Shown here: positions 35,840-45,348 of the stretch, in pieces
How positions within the stretch are numbered: the first letter of the stretch is position 1
Layout of the letters: each line of letters begins with the position of its first letter
Assembly: GCA_900472175.1 (NCBI GenBank)
Contig: UCHD01000002.1
Coordinates: 212,235 to 276,234 of the forward strand
Direction: 5' to 3'
Length of the DNA stretch: 64,000 nt
Source: Hyphomicrobiales bacterium
GTDB taxonomy: Bacteria > Pseudomonadota > Alphaproteobacteria > Rhizobiales > Rhizobiaceae
The notes under the pieces: generated by a model
The model's database searches: none
What the model was told of the DNA's origin: nothing
Seen by the model: only the letters and a program-made list of their open reading frames with translations
Translations under genes and position numbers: made by a program

Positions 35840-37768
35840 ATGAACACGATGAAAAAAGACCGACAATTCCGCCCTCTCCCCGTTCCCAGCGTCGATATTC
35901 ACGGCCTGTTCGGCGACCGGCAAGACGCGATCTGCGACACCACAGCCGAAACGCTGCTCGACCGTTGCGTCGAGGCCGGCATGGTCAGGGCCATCGATGT
36001 CGACCAGCCAAGCCCGGGCATCGTCATTCCGATCCAGCCCTGGGGCGGCACGACGCAGATGTTCTGGGATAGCGATCTCGGCAAGTCGATCGAGACGGTT
36101 GCCTATTCGCTTTACCGGCGGAAAAATCCGAAGCTCGAGGCTCGTGTCGACGAGATCATCGACATGTACGGGAAGATGCAGGACGAGGACGGTTACCTGA
36201 ACGCCTGGTTCCAGCGCGTCCAACCCGACCGCCGCTGGACCAACTTGCGCGATCATCACGAGCTCTACTGTGCCGGCCATCTGATCGAGGGGGCCGTTGC
36301 CTATTTCCAGGCGACCGGCAAGCGCAAGCTGCTCGACATCATGTGCCGCTACACGGACTACCTGATCAAGACCTTCGGCCGCGGCAAGGGGCAGCTGCGC
36401 GGTTATTGCGGCCATGAGGAAATCGAACTGGCGCTGGTGAAGCTCGCCCGCGTGACCGGCGAGAGGAAATATCTCGACCTCTGCAAGTTCTTCATCGACG
36501 AGCGTGGCACTGAACCGCATTTCTTCACAGAAGAAGCCATCCGCGATGGGCGCACGGCTGCCGATTTCCATCAGAAGACCTATGAGTACGGTCAGGCGCA
36601 TCAGCCGGTGCGCGACCAAAAAAAGGTCGTCGGGCATGCCGTGCGTGCGATGTATCTTTACTCCGGCATGGCCGATATCGCCACGGAATATAGCGATGAC
36701 AGCCTGACTGCCGCCCTGGAAACGCTCTGGGACGACCTGACGACCAAGCAGATGTACGTGACCGGCGGTATCGGCCCGGCTGCGGCCAACGAAGGCTTTA
36801 CCGATTACTACGACCTGCCTAATGAAAGCGCCTATGCCGAGACCTGCGCGTCGGTCGGCCTGGTTTTCTGGGCCAACCGCATGCTGGGACGCGGCCCCAA
36901 CCGGCGTTATGCCGATATCATGGAGCAGGCGCTCTATAACGGCGCCATGTCCGGCCTGTCGCTGGATGGCAAGACCTTCTTCTATGAGAACCCGCTGGAG
37001 AGCGGCGGCAAGCATCACCGCTGGGTCTGGCATCATTGCCCCTGCTGCCCGCCCAACATCGCCCGCCTTCTCGCGTCTATCGGCTCCTACATGTATGCCG
37101 TATCGGACGACGAAATCGCGGTGCATCTTTATGGTGAGAGCACCGCAAGGTTCGACATCGGCGCAGCGGCGATCGAGTTGCAGCAGAAAACAGCCTATCC
37201 ATGGGACGGCGCGATCCGTTTCGATATAGAGACCGACAAGACCACCCGTTTCGCCATTTCGCTGCGTATTCCCGAATGGGCCGATGGTTCGACGTTGAAG
37301 GTCAACGGCGAAGCGATCGATCTCGCGTCGGTGACGATCGACGGCTATGCCCGGATCGAGCGCGACTGGGCGAGCGGCGACCATATCGACCTCGATATTC
37401 CGCTCGCGCCCCGCGCGCTGTTTGCCAATCCGCTGGTGCGCCAGGATGCCGGCCGTGCAGCCCTGATGCGCGGACCTCTCGTCTACTGCGTCGAGGCGAC
37501 GGACAACGGCAAGGAATTGAACGCGATCGAACTGACCGGTAACCTCACTGCGGCAAAGACGACGGAAATGGCCGAGCTGCGCGGCGCAGTGGCGCTCGAT
37601 ATTCCGGTCAAACGTGATGAAACCAATTGGGGCGCCACATTGTATCGCACAACGCCGCCAACGACAAAAAAGAGCACGGCGCGCTTCGTGCCTTATCCTT
37701 TCTGGGACAACCGGGAGCCCGGCGAGATGCTTGTCTGGGTCAGAGCGGGTGAGCTGAACGGTGAATAA
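35840..37768 (+). CDS. GH127 beta-L-arabinofuranosidase, intracellular
   Basis: A 642-residue GH127 enzyme. The zinc/cysteine site known from Bifidobacterium HypBA1 (E338, C340, C417, C418) is present as E334 and C336 in YAETC and C402, C403 in CPCCPP; the cysteine is the nucleophile in this family. An (alpha/alpha)6 barrel occupies about residues 15-430, then two beta-sandwiches. No signal peptide is present, so it hydrolyses imported oligosaccharides in the cytoplasm. HypBA1 removes beta-1,2-linked L-arabinofuranose from hydroxyproline-rich plant glycoproteins such as extensin, the probable natural source here. It lies between the permease and ATPase genes of the importer. Confidence 0.92.
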   Translation: MNTMKKDRQFRPLPVPSVDIHGLFGDRQDAICDTTAETLLDRCVEAGMVRAIDVDQPSPGIVIPIQPWGGTTQMFWDSDLGKSIETVAYSLYRRKNPKLEARVDEIIDMYGKMQDEDGYLNAWFQRVQPDRRWTNLRDHHELYCAGHLIEGAVAYFQATGKRKLLDIMCRYTDYLIKTFGRGKGQLRGYCGHEEIELALVKLARVTGERKYLDLCKFFIDERGTEPHFFTEEAIRDGRTAADFHQKTYEYGQAHQPVRDQKKVVGHAVRAMYLYSGMADIATEYSDDSLTAALETLWDDLTTKQMYVTGGIGPAAANEGFTDYYDLPNESAYAETCASVGLVFWANRMLGRGPNRRYADIMEQALYNGAMSGLSLDGKTFFYENPLESGGKHHRWVWHHCPCCPPNIARLLASIGSYMYAVSDDEIAVHLYGESTARFDIGAAAIELQQKTAYPWDGAIRFDIETDKTTRFAISLRIPEWADGSTLKVNGEAIDLASVTIDGYARIERDWASGDHIDLDIPLAPRALFANPLVRQDAGRAALMRGPLVYCVEATDNGKELNAIELTGNLTAAKTTEMAELRGAVALDIPVKRDETNWGATLYRTTPPTTKKSTARFVPYPFWDNREPGEMLVWVRAGELNGE

Positions 37769-37772
37769 GAAT

Positions 37773-38849
37773 ATGACCGATACCGGTGTGGTTCTCACCG
37801 ACATTCGCAAGAGCTTCGGCAACCTGGAGGTCATCCACGGCATCGACCTGAAGATTGCCGAGGGTTCCTTCGTGGTCTTCGTCGGACCGTCCGGGTGTGG
37901 AAAATCGACGCTTTTGCGGATGATCGCCGGGCTGGAAGAGGTCACCGATGGCGAGATCGAGATCAAGGGGCGGGATGTCACTGATCTCGATCCTTCCGAC
38001 CGCGGCATCGCCATGGTCTTTCAATCCTATGCGCTCTATCCGCATATGAGCGTGCGTGACAATTTGGCCTTCGGGTTGAAGATGGCTCACACGCCGGTCG
38101 CGGAGATCGACGCCCGGGTTGCCGCCGCGTCGTCGATCCTGAAGATTGACCACCTGCTTGACCGGCGGCCGGGCCAGCTCTCCGGCGGCCAGCGGCAACG
38201 GGTCGCGATCGGCCGTGCGATCGTGCGCAAGCCCGATGTGTTCCTGTTCGACGAACCCCTGTCCAACCTCGACGCGGAACTGCGTGTGTCCATGCGCATC
38301 GAAATTGCCCGGCTTCACCGCGAGCTTGGCAATACGATGATCTATGTCACGCACGACCAGACAGAGGCCATGACGCTGGCCGACATGATCGTCGTGCTCC
38401 GGGATGGCCGCGTCGAACAGACCGGCAGTCCCCGCGATGTCTATGAAGATCCGGCCAATGCCTTTGTTGCCGGTTTTATCGGCTCGCCGCGGATGAACCT
38501 TCTCAATGCGGAATGGGCTGGCGACGGTTATGTGCTTGCCGGTGGGCAACGGATCGCATCCGCCCTTTCGGCCTCGCTATTGAAACCGGGGGAGCGGGTG
38601 ACGTTCGGTATCCGCCCGGAGCATCTGAGCGTATCGACGACGGCAACGGCGGAATCGCTCAGCGCCAAGGTGGATTTCTACGAATATCTCGGTGGCACGC
38701 AGTTTCTCTATTGCCAGCTTGACGACGGCCAGGCGGTTGTTGCCGAGCATCGTTCGTCGATTGCGATCAAGGATAATGAGGTTGTCCAATTGACCTGTGA
38801 TCCTGGAAATCGGCGCTTCTTCGATTCCAGCGGACTGAGGCTGCGTTAG
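37773..38849 (+). CDS. Sugar ABC importer ATP-binding protein, UgpC/MsmK type (GH127-linked)
   Basis: A 358-residue CUT1 ATPase with Walker A GPSGCGKS, signature [15 protein letters not shown], Walker [14 protein letters not shown]-loop [13 protein letters not shown] and a C-terminal TOBE domain with [11 protein letters not shown]. It powers the GH127-linked importer. I use the ATG at 37773; an in-frame GTG at 37761 would overlap the GH127 end by 8 bases and is a fair alternative. It ends the operon, only 6 bases from the convergent globin gene, so read-through control there is not obvious. Confidence 0.9.
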   Translation: MTDTGVVLTDIRKSFGNLEVIHGIDLKIAEGSFVVFVGPSGCGKSTLLRMIAGLEEVTDGEIEIKGRDVTDLDPSDRGIAMVFQSYALYPHMSVRDNLAFGLKMAHTPVAEIDARVAAASSILKIDHLLDRRPGQLSGGQRQRVAIGRAIVRKPDVFLFDEPLSNLDAELRVSMRIEIARLHRELGNTMIYVTHDQTEAMTLADMIVVLRDGRVEQTGSPRDVYEDPANAFVAGFIGSPRMNLLNAEWAGDGYVLAGGQRIASALSASLLKPGERVTFGIRPEHLSVSTTATAESLSAKVDFYEYLGGTQFLYCQLDDGQAVVAEHRSSIAIKDNEVVQLTCDPGNRRFFDSSGLRLR

Positions 38850-38855
38850 GGCTGG

Positions 38856-39338
38856 TCAACCGGCTGCAGGTGCGTTTCGCTTCAGTGCCGGGTCGTCGAG
38901 GGCCGGATTGTAGAAAAGCGAGAGCGTCAGGCTGCGCGCTATGCGCTCGGCTGTTGCAATGAACCAAACTCTGGCTTCCGCCGTTGGAACGACGTCGTCG
39001 AGCGTTGCGGAAAACAGTTCCAGCCATTGCGGAAAAAGCTCGGGCGTCATGTTGGCGACGCCAAGATGGGCTTGAACCGGCTTTCCGCCATAGGCGCCAC
39101 TCTTGAATGCGACGGCGGACCAGAAGTTTTTCATTTTCTCAATGTGCTCAGGCCAACGCCCCGTCAGCCTTGCATCGAAGACCGGCCCGAGTTGCGGATG
39201 CGAACGCACCCGGGCATAAAACGCCTCGACCAGAACATCGATGAGAAGATCATCGATGCCCATCGATTTCATCTCAGCTTCGGCGCGTTCGCGGATTGCC
39301 GCGCTATGCAAAGCGCGCGCCTGTAATTCGTCGTCCAT
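38856..39338 (-). CDS. Group III truncated hemoglobin
   Basis: A 160-residue protein matching group III (P-type) truncated globins: FYARVRSHPQLGPVFDARL in the B/E region, then HIEKMKNFWSAVAFKSGAYGGKPVQAHLG with the proximal-histidine segment, and LELFSATLDDVVP toward the G/H helices. Such single-domain globins bind oxygen or nitric oxide in the cytoplasm; function in rhizobia is unsettled. An N-terminal extension of about 25 helical residues precedes the globin fold. It is monocistronic and convergent with the arabinoside operon, with no link to it. Confidence 0.85.
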   Translation of the reverse strand: MDDELQARALHSAAIRERAEAEMKSMGIDDLLIDVLVEAFYARVRSHPQLGPVFDARLTGRWPEHIEKMKNFWSAVAFKSGAYGGKPVQAHLGVANMTPELFPQWLELFSATLDDVVPTAEARVWFIATAERIARSLTLSLFYNPALDDPALKRNAPAAG

Positions 39339-39599
39339 TCATCACCTTGCGTTTGCCGCATCGGCGGCACAATTTAAAACATTCATTGCGGTCGGCGCAC
39401 CGGATCTCTGGTTGGCGGACGTGAAGGTATCGAAACGTGCTCCGTTACCGAATTTTCACGCCCGGTTGGCCCGGCCGATAGCGGCGGCCCTCTATGTGGC
39501 CATAGCATTCATATAGGCACTGCCAGAGCGGGCTTCTACTTCAGGCATCGAACAATATACAGATTGCCGTCGAGCCGGGAGTTGCCAGTTCTTCGTAGA

Positions 39600-40766
39600 T
39601 CATTCCGGGCGCAGATGGATCGCCACCATCGCGCCGCCGCCTTGCCGGTTCGCGAATTCCAGATGACCTCCATGGGCGAGCGCAATGGCCTGGACCACGG
39701 ACAGGCCCAGTCCTGTGCCGCCTGTCGCCCGCGACCGTGATGGGTCGCCCCGCCAGAAAGGGTTTGTGGCCACGGCATCCAGGTCCTGCGGAAATCCGGG
39801 ACCCCGGTCGAGAAAGCGGATCACGACGCTGTCATCCGGCAATCGCTCCGTTTCGCATCGCAGCCAGTTGCCATCTGCCGCATAGCGGCAGGCGTTTTCC
39901 AGGAGAGCCAGAACAGCCTGGCGAATACGGGGCGAGTCCACCGGGATGACGGCAGGGTGTAGGCCGGTTTCGACGGTCAACTTGCTTGTGTCCAACATCG
40001 GTTTTGCCGACATCAGTACCGCGGCGACCACCTCGGAGACGTCAGTGCTCTGACGCTCCATCACCAGCTTTTGGCCGATGGCCAGCGACAGGGTGCGCAG
40101 GTCTTCAACAATCCTGCCCAGGCCTTCGACCTGAAGCAGAAGGTCCGAGATCATCTTCCGATCCATGGGAAAGACGCCATCCAGCATGCCCTGCAGCGAA
40201 CCTTGCAGGATTGTCAGCGGCGTGCGCAATTCGTGCGCTACCGCCATGTTGTTGAAGCGCAACCTTTTTTCCATGTTGTCGAGGCTCGCGGCAAGTGCAT
40301 TGAAGGTATCGACAAGGCTCGAGACTTCACGGGTGCTGCGGTTTGACGGGGTGACGCTGACGGAGAAATCGCCGGATTTCAACTCCACGGCGGCAGATGT
40401 CAGGTCTGAGAGGGGGCCGACGATCCGCCGGGCCAGAAACATGCCGATAACGGCGCATACCAAGGCCGAAAGCAGGCCGCAGACCAGAATGGATACCTGG
40501 ATTTTGAAATCTGTCGGCCCCTCCAGCACCTTGAGATTATCAAGCAGAAGCTTGAGCGAATCCTGGTCGGGAAGGATGCCCTTGTCCAGATTGTTATAGG
40601 CGGTCAATGCTCTCGGTGGCAGGGCGCTGGTGATGCTTCGCTCCAGATAGGAGGTATACAGCGTGACGCCGAGATAAGTCATGCCGACGCTGAGCAGCAG
40701 CATGACCGTAATGATCATCGCAGTCAGCGTTGCAAGCGGAAGAGCAGTGAGCCTGGGTCTGTTCAT
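39600..40766 (-). CDS. Sensor histidine kinase
   Basis: A 388-residue membrane kinase. Two membrane segments (about 13-36 and 91-112) flank a short periplasmic part, then HAMP, a HisKA domain with phospho-acceptor H178 in AHELRTPLTI, and an HATPase domain ending GGTGLGLSVVQAIALAHGG. The architecture resembles BaeS/AdeS-type envelope sensors. It overlaps the response regulator by 4 bases, so the two are co-translated. No target operon lies directly downstream; the divergent PAP2 phosphatase gene is a candidate target. Confidence 0.88.
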   Translation of the reverse strand: MNRPRLTALPLATLTAMIITVMLLLSVGMTYLGVTLYTSYLERSITSALPPRALTAYNNLDKGILPDQDSLKLLLDNLKVLEGPTDFKIQVSILVCGLLSALVCAVIGMFLARRIVGPLSDLTSAAVELKSGDFSVSVTPSNRSTREVSSLVDTFNALAASLDNMEKRLRFNNMAVAHELRTPLTILQGSLQGMLDGVFPMDRKMISDLLLQVEGLGRIVEDLRTLSLAIGQKLVMERQSTDVSEVVAAVLMSAKPMLDTSKLTVETGLHPAVIPVDSPRIRQAVLALLENACRYAADGNWLRCETERLPDDSVVIRFLDRGPGFPQDLDAVATNPFWRGDPSRSRATGGTGLGLSVVQAIALAHGGHLEFANRQGGGAMVAIHLRPE

Positions 40767-41455
40767 CTTGGATCCGAAAAGCGATAGCCGATGCCCCGCA
40801 CGGCTGGAAAAAAGCCGTTTTGCCCCATGTCGTCCAGTTTGCGCCTGAGGTTGGAAATATGCGTATCGACGGTGCGCACTAGGGCGTCGCTTTCCGGCAG
40901 GCAGGCGTCGAGAATGTCGGCGCGCGCGAAGGCCTGGGTCGGATGGCGGATCATATAGGCGAGAATGCGAAATTCACTCAGCGTGAGCGAGAGATGCGTG
41001 CGGCGCTCGTCAATGGAGACGAAGGCGGTGTAGCTGGCGAAATCGACTTCTATGGCGCCGAACCGCTTGATCGCGTCGGCACGCTCTCCTTGCGTCCTGC
41101 GCAACACCGCCCTGACCCGTGCGACAACCTCCTGCGGGTTGAAAGGCTTTACCACATAGTCATCGGCACCAAGGCGCAGGCCGCTCAGCCGGTCGATGTC
41201 GTCGGCAATGGCCGTCACCATGATCACCGGCGTTGAACCGGCCTGACGCAGACGGGCAAGCACGCCGAACCCGTCAAGTTTCGGCAAGCGCACGTCGAGC
41301 AGAACGATGTCCGGCTTCAGATAGGCATGATGTTGAAGCGCAACTTCGCCATCCCCGGCGCGAACGGTGCGGAAGCCGTCACGCAAGAGATACGCCTCCA
41401 GTATCTGCGCGATTGCCGGTTCATCTTCAACGATCAATACGAGACTGTTATCCAC
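40763..41455 (-). CDS. OmpR-family response regulator
   Basis: A 230-residue regulator with a receiver domain (phospho-acceptor D54 in VLLDVRLP; acidic pocket EDE at 10-12; K in VVKPFNP) and a C-terminal winged helix (from about residue 130, LSLTLSEFRILAYMIRHPTQAFARADILDAC ... RTVDTHISNLRRKLDD). It pairs with the kinase encoded immediately downstream. It diverges from the PAP2 gene across a 200-base gap. Confidence 0.9.
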   Translation of the reverse strand: MDNSLVLIVEDEPAIAQILEAYLLRDGFRTVRAGDGEVALQHHAYLKPDIVLLDVRLPKLDGFGVLARLRQAGSTPVIMVTAIADDIDRLSGLRLGADDYVVKPFNPQEVVARVRAVLRRTQGERADAIKRFGAIEVDFASYTAFVSIDERRTHLSLTLSEFRILAYMIRHPTQAFARADILDACLPESDALVRTVDTHISNLRRKLDDMGQNGFFPAVRGIGYRFSDPR

Positions 41456-41657
41456 CCTAATGCCCTGCGGTTCTTCTATTTTCTGCGCGATGTTGCTGCC
41501 GGGCGGAAACTATCACGGACAAAAAAACTTCTGCAATTTCCAATAGGCCTGCCGGCGGCCAGAAAGCCTGTTCCGAACACGGCCTTGATTGCATCTCCGC
41601 CGTTTCTTGACAATCCGATTTCAGTTTGCCGCCGGTTCAGTCTTCGGAGATGCCGGC

Positions 41658-42398
41658 ATGCGAAAATTTGCGTTCGATTATTGGAATTCTCCCTCCGGGG
41701 ACGCGGGCCTGTCCCAGCCGGCGGCCCCATCCAGCACCGACGGTGCGATTGCCGTCATTGGCGCGTCGATCGTCTGGGTGAGCTTCGTCTTTGTGGTCTT
41801 TCCCGATCTCGATCTGATGGTCTCGCGCTGGTTTGCCGACGGGCAGACTTTCTTTCTGGGCGACAATCTGTTCTTGCTGGGGGTAAGGGATATCAGCCGG
41901 CAGGCGCAACCCTATCTTATCGGCTCGATGATCATGCTGATCGCGCTGCATCAATTCCTGCCGCACCGCATGCGGTTCTGCTCGCCTTACAAGCCGCTGT
42001 TCGTCCTGTTGAGTTTTGCCGCAGGCCCGCTCCTCGTGGTCCAGACGCTGAAGGTTCTCATCGGACGTGTACGGCCGCGCGCGCTTGTCGAATTTGGTGG
42101 CACGGCGGATTTCACACCGGTATGGCAGTTTTCCGCAGCCTGCAGCCGCGCCTGCTCGTTCCCGTCCGGTGAAGCCTCGGCGGCGGCCGCGTCACTGTCG
42201 CTCCTGGTTTTTGTCCCGGCAAAGCTTCGGCGGGCCGCTGCAATCATATTGGTGCCTGGCCTTGTCTTCGTGGCGTTCAATCGCGTCATGCTTGGCGCCC
42301 ACTTCCTGTCAGATGTGGTGCTGGGCTGGCTGCTGACGATGTTCGTCATGGCCTGGGTCTGGCGCTGGATGGAGGCGCAATCGAGGTTTCGGTGGTGA
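41658..42398 (+). CDS. PAP2-family membrane phosphatase
   Basis: A 246-residue membrane protein with about six hydrophobic segments and the PAP2 phosphatase triad: KVLIGRVRP (motif 1), SFPSGE (motif 2) and NRVMLGAHFLSD (motif 3, with R, H and D in place). Motif 2 has glutamate where the canonical PSGH has histidine. Family members dephosphorylate lipid phosphates such as lipid A, undecaprenyl pyrophosphate or phosphatidylglycerol phosphate at the periplasmic face. The ATG at 41658 has GGAG upstream; an earlier in-frame ATG at 41589 adds a non-conserved leader. It diverges from the two-component system, which may control it. Confidence 0.82.
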   Translation: MRKFAFDYWNSPSGDAGLSQPAAPSSTDGAIAVIGASIVWVSFVFVVFPDLDLMVSRWFADGQTFFLGDNLFLLGVRDISRQAQPYLIGSMIMLIALHQFLPHRMRFCSPYKPLFVLLSFAAGPLLVVQTLKVLIGRVRPRALVEFGGTADFTPVWQFSAACSRACSFPSGEASAAAASLSLLVFVPAKLRRAAAIILVPGLVFVAFNRVMLGAHFLSDVVLGWLLTMFVMAWVWRWMEAQSRFRW

Positions 42399-42496
42399 GG
42401 TCGGATGCCAGGAAGCGGCGGCAAACTTGCCGCGGTGTTCGCTGCGTTCGTCACGATGGCCGGGCACCTCGATGGAGCAAAGCCAAATTGGATTGA

Positions 42497-43708
42497 TCAG
42501 AGCAACAACAGCTTTTTCAGCACGGAGAACACTTCCTTGTAGGGCAGTTTCGTTGCACCAGCCACGGCAAAGGGGATAAGGGCTGCGGCGGCCACGGGGA
42601 TAACGGCGCTACGGCTGATCAGCATTGACGAGAGCTTGGATGAAGCATCGTAGAGCTTCGACGGATCGGCGATCTCGACCTCCGGCTCGGTTCCCGGATC
42701 TGCGAAGATGTTCCGCCCGATCGCCTTGCGTTCGGATGCACGGAGATACCGTGTCGCGTGTGCGCCAAGCACGATGAGACCGTTTTCCTTCAGCCGTGTC
42801 AGCGGCTGCGTGAAGGCCGAAAGCGGGTAGGCGAAAAAAGCGAGTACGATCACCAGCCAGCCCGCCATGATGGTCGTCAGCGTCGCGGTGGAGACATCCT
42901 GATTGATGAAATGCTTGGCGATCTGGGCTGCGATCGCGCAGCTCATGCCAAGGACAAAAAGGACATAAGTATTGGGATAGCGGGCAAGAAAGCCCAATCC
43001 GGCCTTTCCATCCGGATGGTTGGCGACAAGCCGAAGTTCCAGCTTCGAGATGCCGCGCAACATCTGCGCCCACACCAGATGGCGCCAGATACCGCGCGTG
43101 AACAGAAACACGAAAAGGGGGAGACTGAAGCAGATCGACCACCAGCCGGCAGCGCTGATCCTGTTTCCGTCCAATGAATGCTCGACGGCCCATGACGACG
43201 CCTCGGCGGCGTGAAAATTGCTATAGGACAGGAATGAAGCAAACACCGCGAGAATGAGGCAGGCCAGTTCGGCCGGCCACAGGTCGCGCCGGCGAAGCGC
43301 GGTGGACACCAGCGCGGCCGCGCGCGCCATCGAACTTGGCGCCACGATCGGCGCAAAGAACAGCTGCTGCAACTTGGCGCGAAGCCCCTTTTCCACTTGC
43401 TGCTCGGCAAGAACGAAAGCACCGATGCCGATGAAGAACTTGGACCAGACACTGAGGTCGGCCAGATAGGCGCCCTCGCCGTGATCGAGAGAAAAGCTGC
43501 GCGGCACGCCGAGCAGGAACGGTACGCCCCAGGCAAGGGCGATGAAGAGGGCCGCACGCGGGGGGGCTCGCAGGCTGTTTTCCTTGAGCAACTTCAGGCG
43601 CACTTGCAATTGAAAGAACGGGCCGCCGTGCGAGGCCAGAAAATCGGCACCATGTGGAGGCGTCACGGCATGTGTGGAAGGTGAATGCGTGTCCGTCATT
43701 TTGTCCAT
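42497..43708 (-). CDS. Polytopic inner-membrane protein of unknown function
   Basis: A 403-residue protein with about six to eight hydrophobic segments (for example APPRAALFIALAWGVPFLLGVP near residue 50, WWSICFSLPLFVFLFTRGIW near 190, IMAGWLVIVLAFFAYPLSAF near 280, and VIPVAAAALIPFAVAGATKL near 375). I recognise no enzyme motif. A cytoplasmic loop of about 60 residues (ARYLRASERKAIGRNIFADPG) lies before the last segments. I use the ATG at 43708 although a GTG sits just before it. It diverges from the 43.9-50.2 kb operon across the first copy of the shared dyad, which suggests co-regulation with that cluster. Confidence 0.65.
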   Translation of the reverse strand: MDKMTDTHSPSTHAVTPPHGADFLASHGGPFFQLQVRLKLLKENSLRAPPRAALFIALAWGVPFLLGVPRSFSLDHGEGAYLADLSVWSKFFIGIGAFVLAEQQVEKGLRAKLQQLFFAPIVAPSSMARAAALVSTALRRRDLWPAELACLILAVFASFLSYSNFHAAEASSWAVEHSLDGNRISAAGWWSICFSLPLFVFLFTRGIWRHLVWAQMLRGISKLELRLVANHPDGKAGLGFLARYPNTYVLFVLGMSCAIAAQIAKHFINQDVSTATLTTIMAGWLVIVLAFFAYPLSAFTQPLTRLKENGLIVLGAHATRYLRASERKAIGRNIFADPGTEPEVEIADPSKLYDASSKLSSMLISRSAVIPVAAAALIPFAVAGATKLPYKEVFSVLKKLLLL

Positions 43709-43824
43709 CACGTTTCAACGGCAGCCAGTGGCCGCCAAGCCAGGGTGGAGTTTCTTGCGACGCTCTTCGTCAGCGGCATCAGGCACGTCAGCATAGCGAT
43801 TCAAACGTTCGAAGGCTTCCATGA

Positions 43825-43840
43825 ACATGTTCGTACATGT
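43825..43840. promoter_or_regulatory. Shared dyad of the envelope/sulfatase cluster, copy 1
   Basis: ACATGT-TCGT-ACATGT, within the 20-mer 43823-43842. The same 20-mer occurs, inverted, at 61668-61687, and a 13/16 variant at 52193-52208. It lies in the divergent gap between the membrane protein gene and the small helical protein gene. Confidence 0.7.
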
Positions 43841-43912
43841 TCGCACCTAGCTCGCTCATCTTAAAATGTAACAATGCTTCCGTTGAGGAGCGACGAGCCG
43901 AAGGTTGCCGTC

Positions 43913-44173
43913 ATGTCGGAGTTAGCCACGGTTATCAGGAAATTTCCGGCCCATGAACTTATCGTCCGGCGGCTCTACGCTCGCATGCCGGAATTTCGAA
44001 GCGTCTGCGACGACTATGAGACGGCGAAGAGCGCGCTCGAGCGGTGGCGGCATGACGACAGAAAGATGCAGGAGTTCCAGCATCTGATCGAGGAAATCGA
44101 AGCCGAAATTGAAGAATTTATCGAAGTCGCGCTTTCTACGCTGCGTCATGCTCATCCGAAAGAGGAAACGTAA
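43913..44173 (+). CDS. Small charged helical protein, hypothetical
   Basis: An 86-residue soluble protein, almost wholly helical and charged, with a coiled-coil-like end (MQEFQHLIEEIEAEIEEFIEVALSTL). I do not recognise the family; it somewhat resembles small DUF465-like proteins. The start at 43913 (MSELATVIRKF) is chosen because the upstream part of the frame (from 43874) is unlike a protein start. It is the first gene behind dyad copy 1 and lies 97 bases ahead of the HAD gene, probably in the same transcript. Confidence 0.55.
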   Translation: MSELATVIRKFPAHELIVRRLYARMPEFRSVCDDYETAKSALERWRHDDRKMQEFQHLIEEIEAEIEEFIEVALSTLRHAHPKEET

Positions 44174-44270
44174 TGCAGAGGCCGTCACGGACTGCGCAGT
44201 GTTTTCGCCAAACGCAAGCATCTGGTCTTCAACCCTTTTTCCAGCTTAAGTTCCCATTTTGGAGGTCTTC

Positions 44271-45254
44271 ATGTTCGGCTTTGGTAGAATTACAGCCTTG
44301 GCAGCATTTGTTTTGCTATCCGCGCCGCTTGCCGTTCAGGCCGATGACCTTCCATCCTGGAACGATGGTGCCGCAAAACAGGGCATCGTCGATTTCGTGT
44401 CGGCGGTAACGACGGCGGGTGGCAGCGACTATGTGGCACCGGCAGAGCGTGTTGCAGTCTTCGACAATGACGGCACGCTGTGGAGCGAGCAGCCGATGTA
44501 TGTCCAGCTCGCTTTTGTGCTCGACCGGATCAAGACGCTCGCGCCGCAGCATCCCGAATGGAAAGACACGGAGCCGTTCAAATCCGTGCTGGCGGGCGAC
44601 GTGGCCGGCATTGCAGCATCGGGAGAAAAGGGACTTGTTGACCTCGTCGGCGCCACCCATGCAGGCATGAGCAGCGAAGAATTCACGAAAATCACCAGCG
44701 ACTGGATCAGCACGGCAAAGCACCCGAAGACCGGCAAGCCCTATACCGAGATGGTCTATCAGCCCATGCTCGAATTGATCACCTATCTGAAGGCAAACGG
44801 CTTTGAGGTCTTCATCGTTTCCGGCGGCGGCATCGAGTTCATGCGCCCTTGGACCGAGCGCGTTTACGGCATTCCGCCACAGAATGTCGTCGGGTCGTCG
44901 ATCAAGTCGAAATACGAGGTGCAGGACGGAAAGCCGGTGATCACGCGCCTGCCGGAAGTCGATTTCGTCGATGATGGCCCAGGCAAGCCGGTTGGCATCT
45001 ATACCCATATCGGACGCCGCCCGATCGCCGCCTTTGGCAATTCGGACGGCGATTTCCAGATGCTGGAATGGACGACGTCACGAGCCGGGCGTAGCTTTGG
45101 CCTGATCGTGCATCACGATGATGGCGAGCGGGAATATGCCTATGATCGCCAATCTCATTTTGGGCGTCTGGACAAGGGGCTGGACGAGGCAGGCAAACGT
45201 GGCTGGCAAATCGTCAGCATGAAAAGCGACTGGAAACAGGTCTATCCAGAGTAG
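44271..45254 (+). CDS. Exported HAD-family phosphatase
   Basis: A 327-residue protein with a signal peptide (about residues 1-24, ending AVQA). The HAD motif I is FDNDGTL with D65 and D67; motif II lies in FEVFIVSGGG; motif IV is probably PIAAFGNSDGDFQML. The architecture is like phosphoserine-phosphatase-type HADs, but the protein is exported, so a periplasmic phosphomonoester is the substrate. GGAGG precedes the ATG at 44271. The gene is followed by DUF3300, DUF2950, MltF-like and formylglycine-enzyme genes in one direction, with gaps under 100 bases. Confidence 0.82.
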   Translation: MFGFGRITALAAFVLLSAPLAVQADDLPSWNDGAAKQGIVDFVSAVTTAGGSDYVAPAERVAVFDNDGTLWSEQPMYVQLAFVLDRIKTLAPQHPEWKDTEPFKSVLAGDVAGIAASGEKGLVDLVGATHAGMSSEEFTKITSDWISTAKHPKTGKPYTEMVYQPMLELITYLKANGFEVFIVSGGGIEFMRPWTERVYGIPPQNVVGSSIKSKYEVQDGKPVITRLPEVDFVDDGPGKPVGIYTHIGRRPIAAFGNSDGDFQMLEWTTSRAGRSFGLIVHHDDGEREYAYDRQSHFGRLDKGLDEAGKRGWQIVSMKSDWKQVYPE

Positions 45255-45348
45255 ATTTGCCGGTGGAGGGATGCGGAAATGGCGCGTCCCTTCGTTCAGG
45301 CAGTGACGTGCAAGTGCATTCAGGATCCACGGATTGGGAGTTGATAGC

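Noticed and set aside
35813..38014. 733-codon open frame on the minus strand
   Set aside because: It lies antisense to the GH127 and ATPase genes, which have intact catalytic motifs; the antisense translation is Arg/Ala/His-biased with no domain. It is a GC-rich shadow.
43823..43842. LexA (SOS) box reading of the shared 20-mer
   Set aside because: Alphaproteobacterial LexA sites are GTTC-N7-GTTC. Here the spacing is N6, copy 3 does not keep it, and the flanking genes are not SOS genes.
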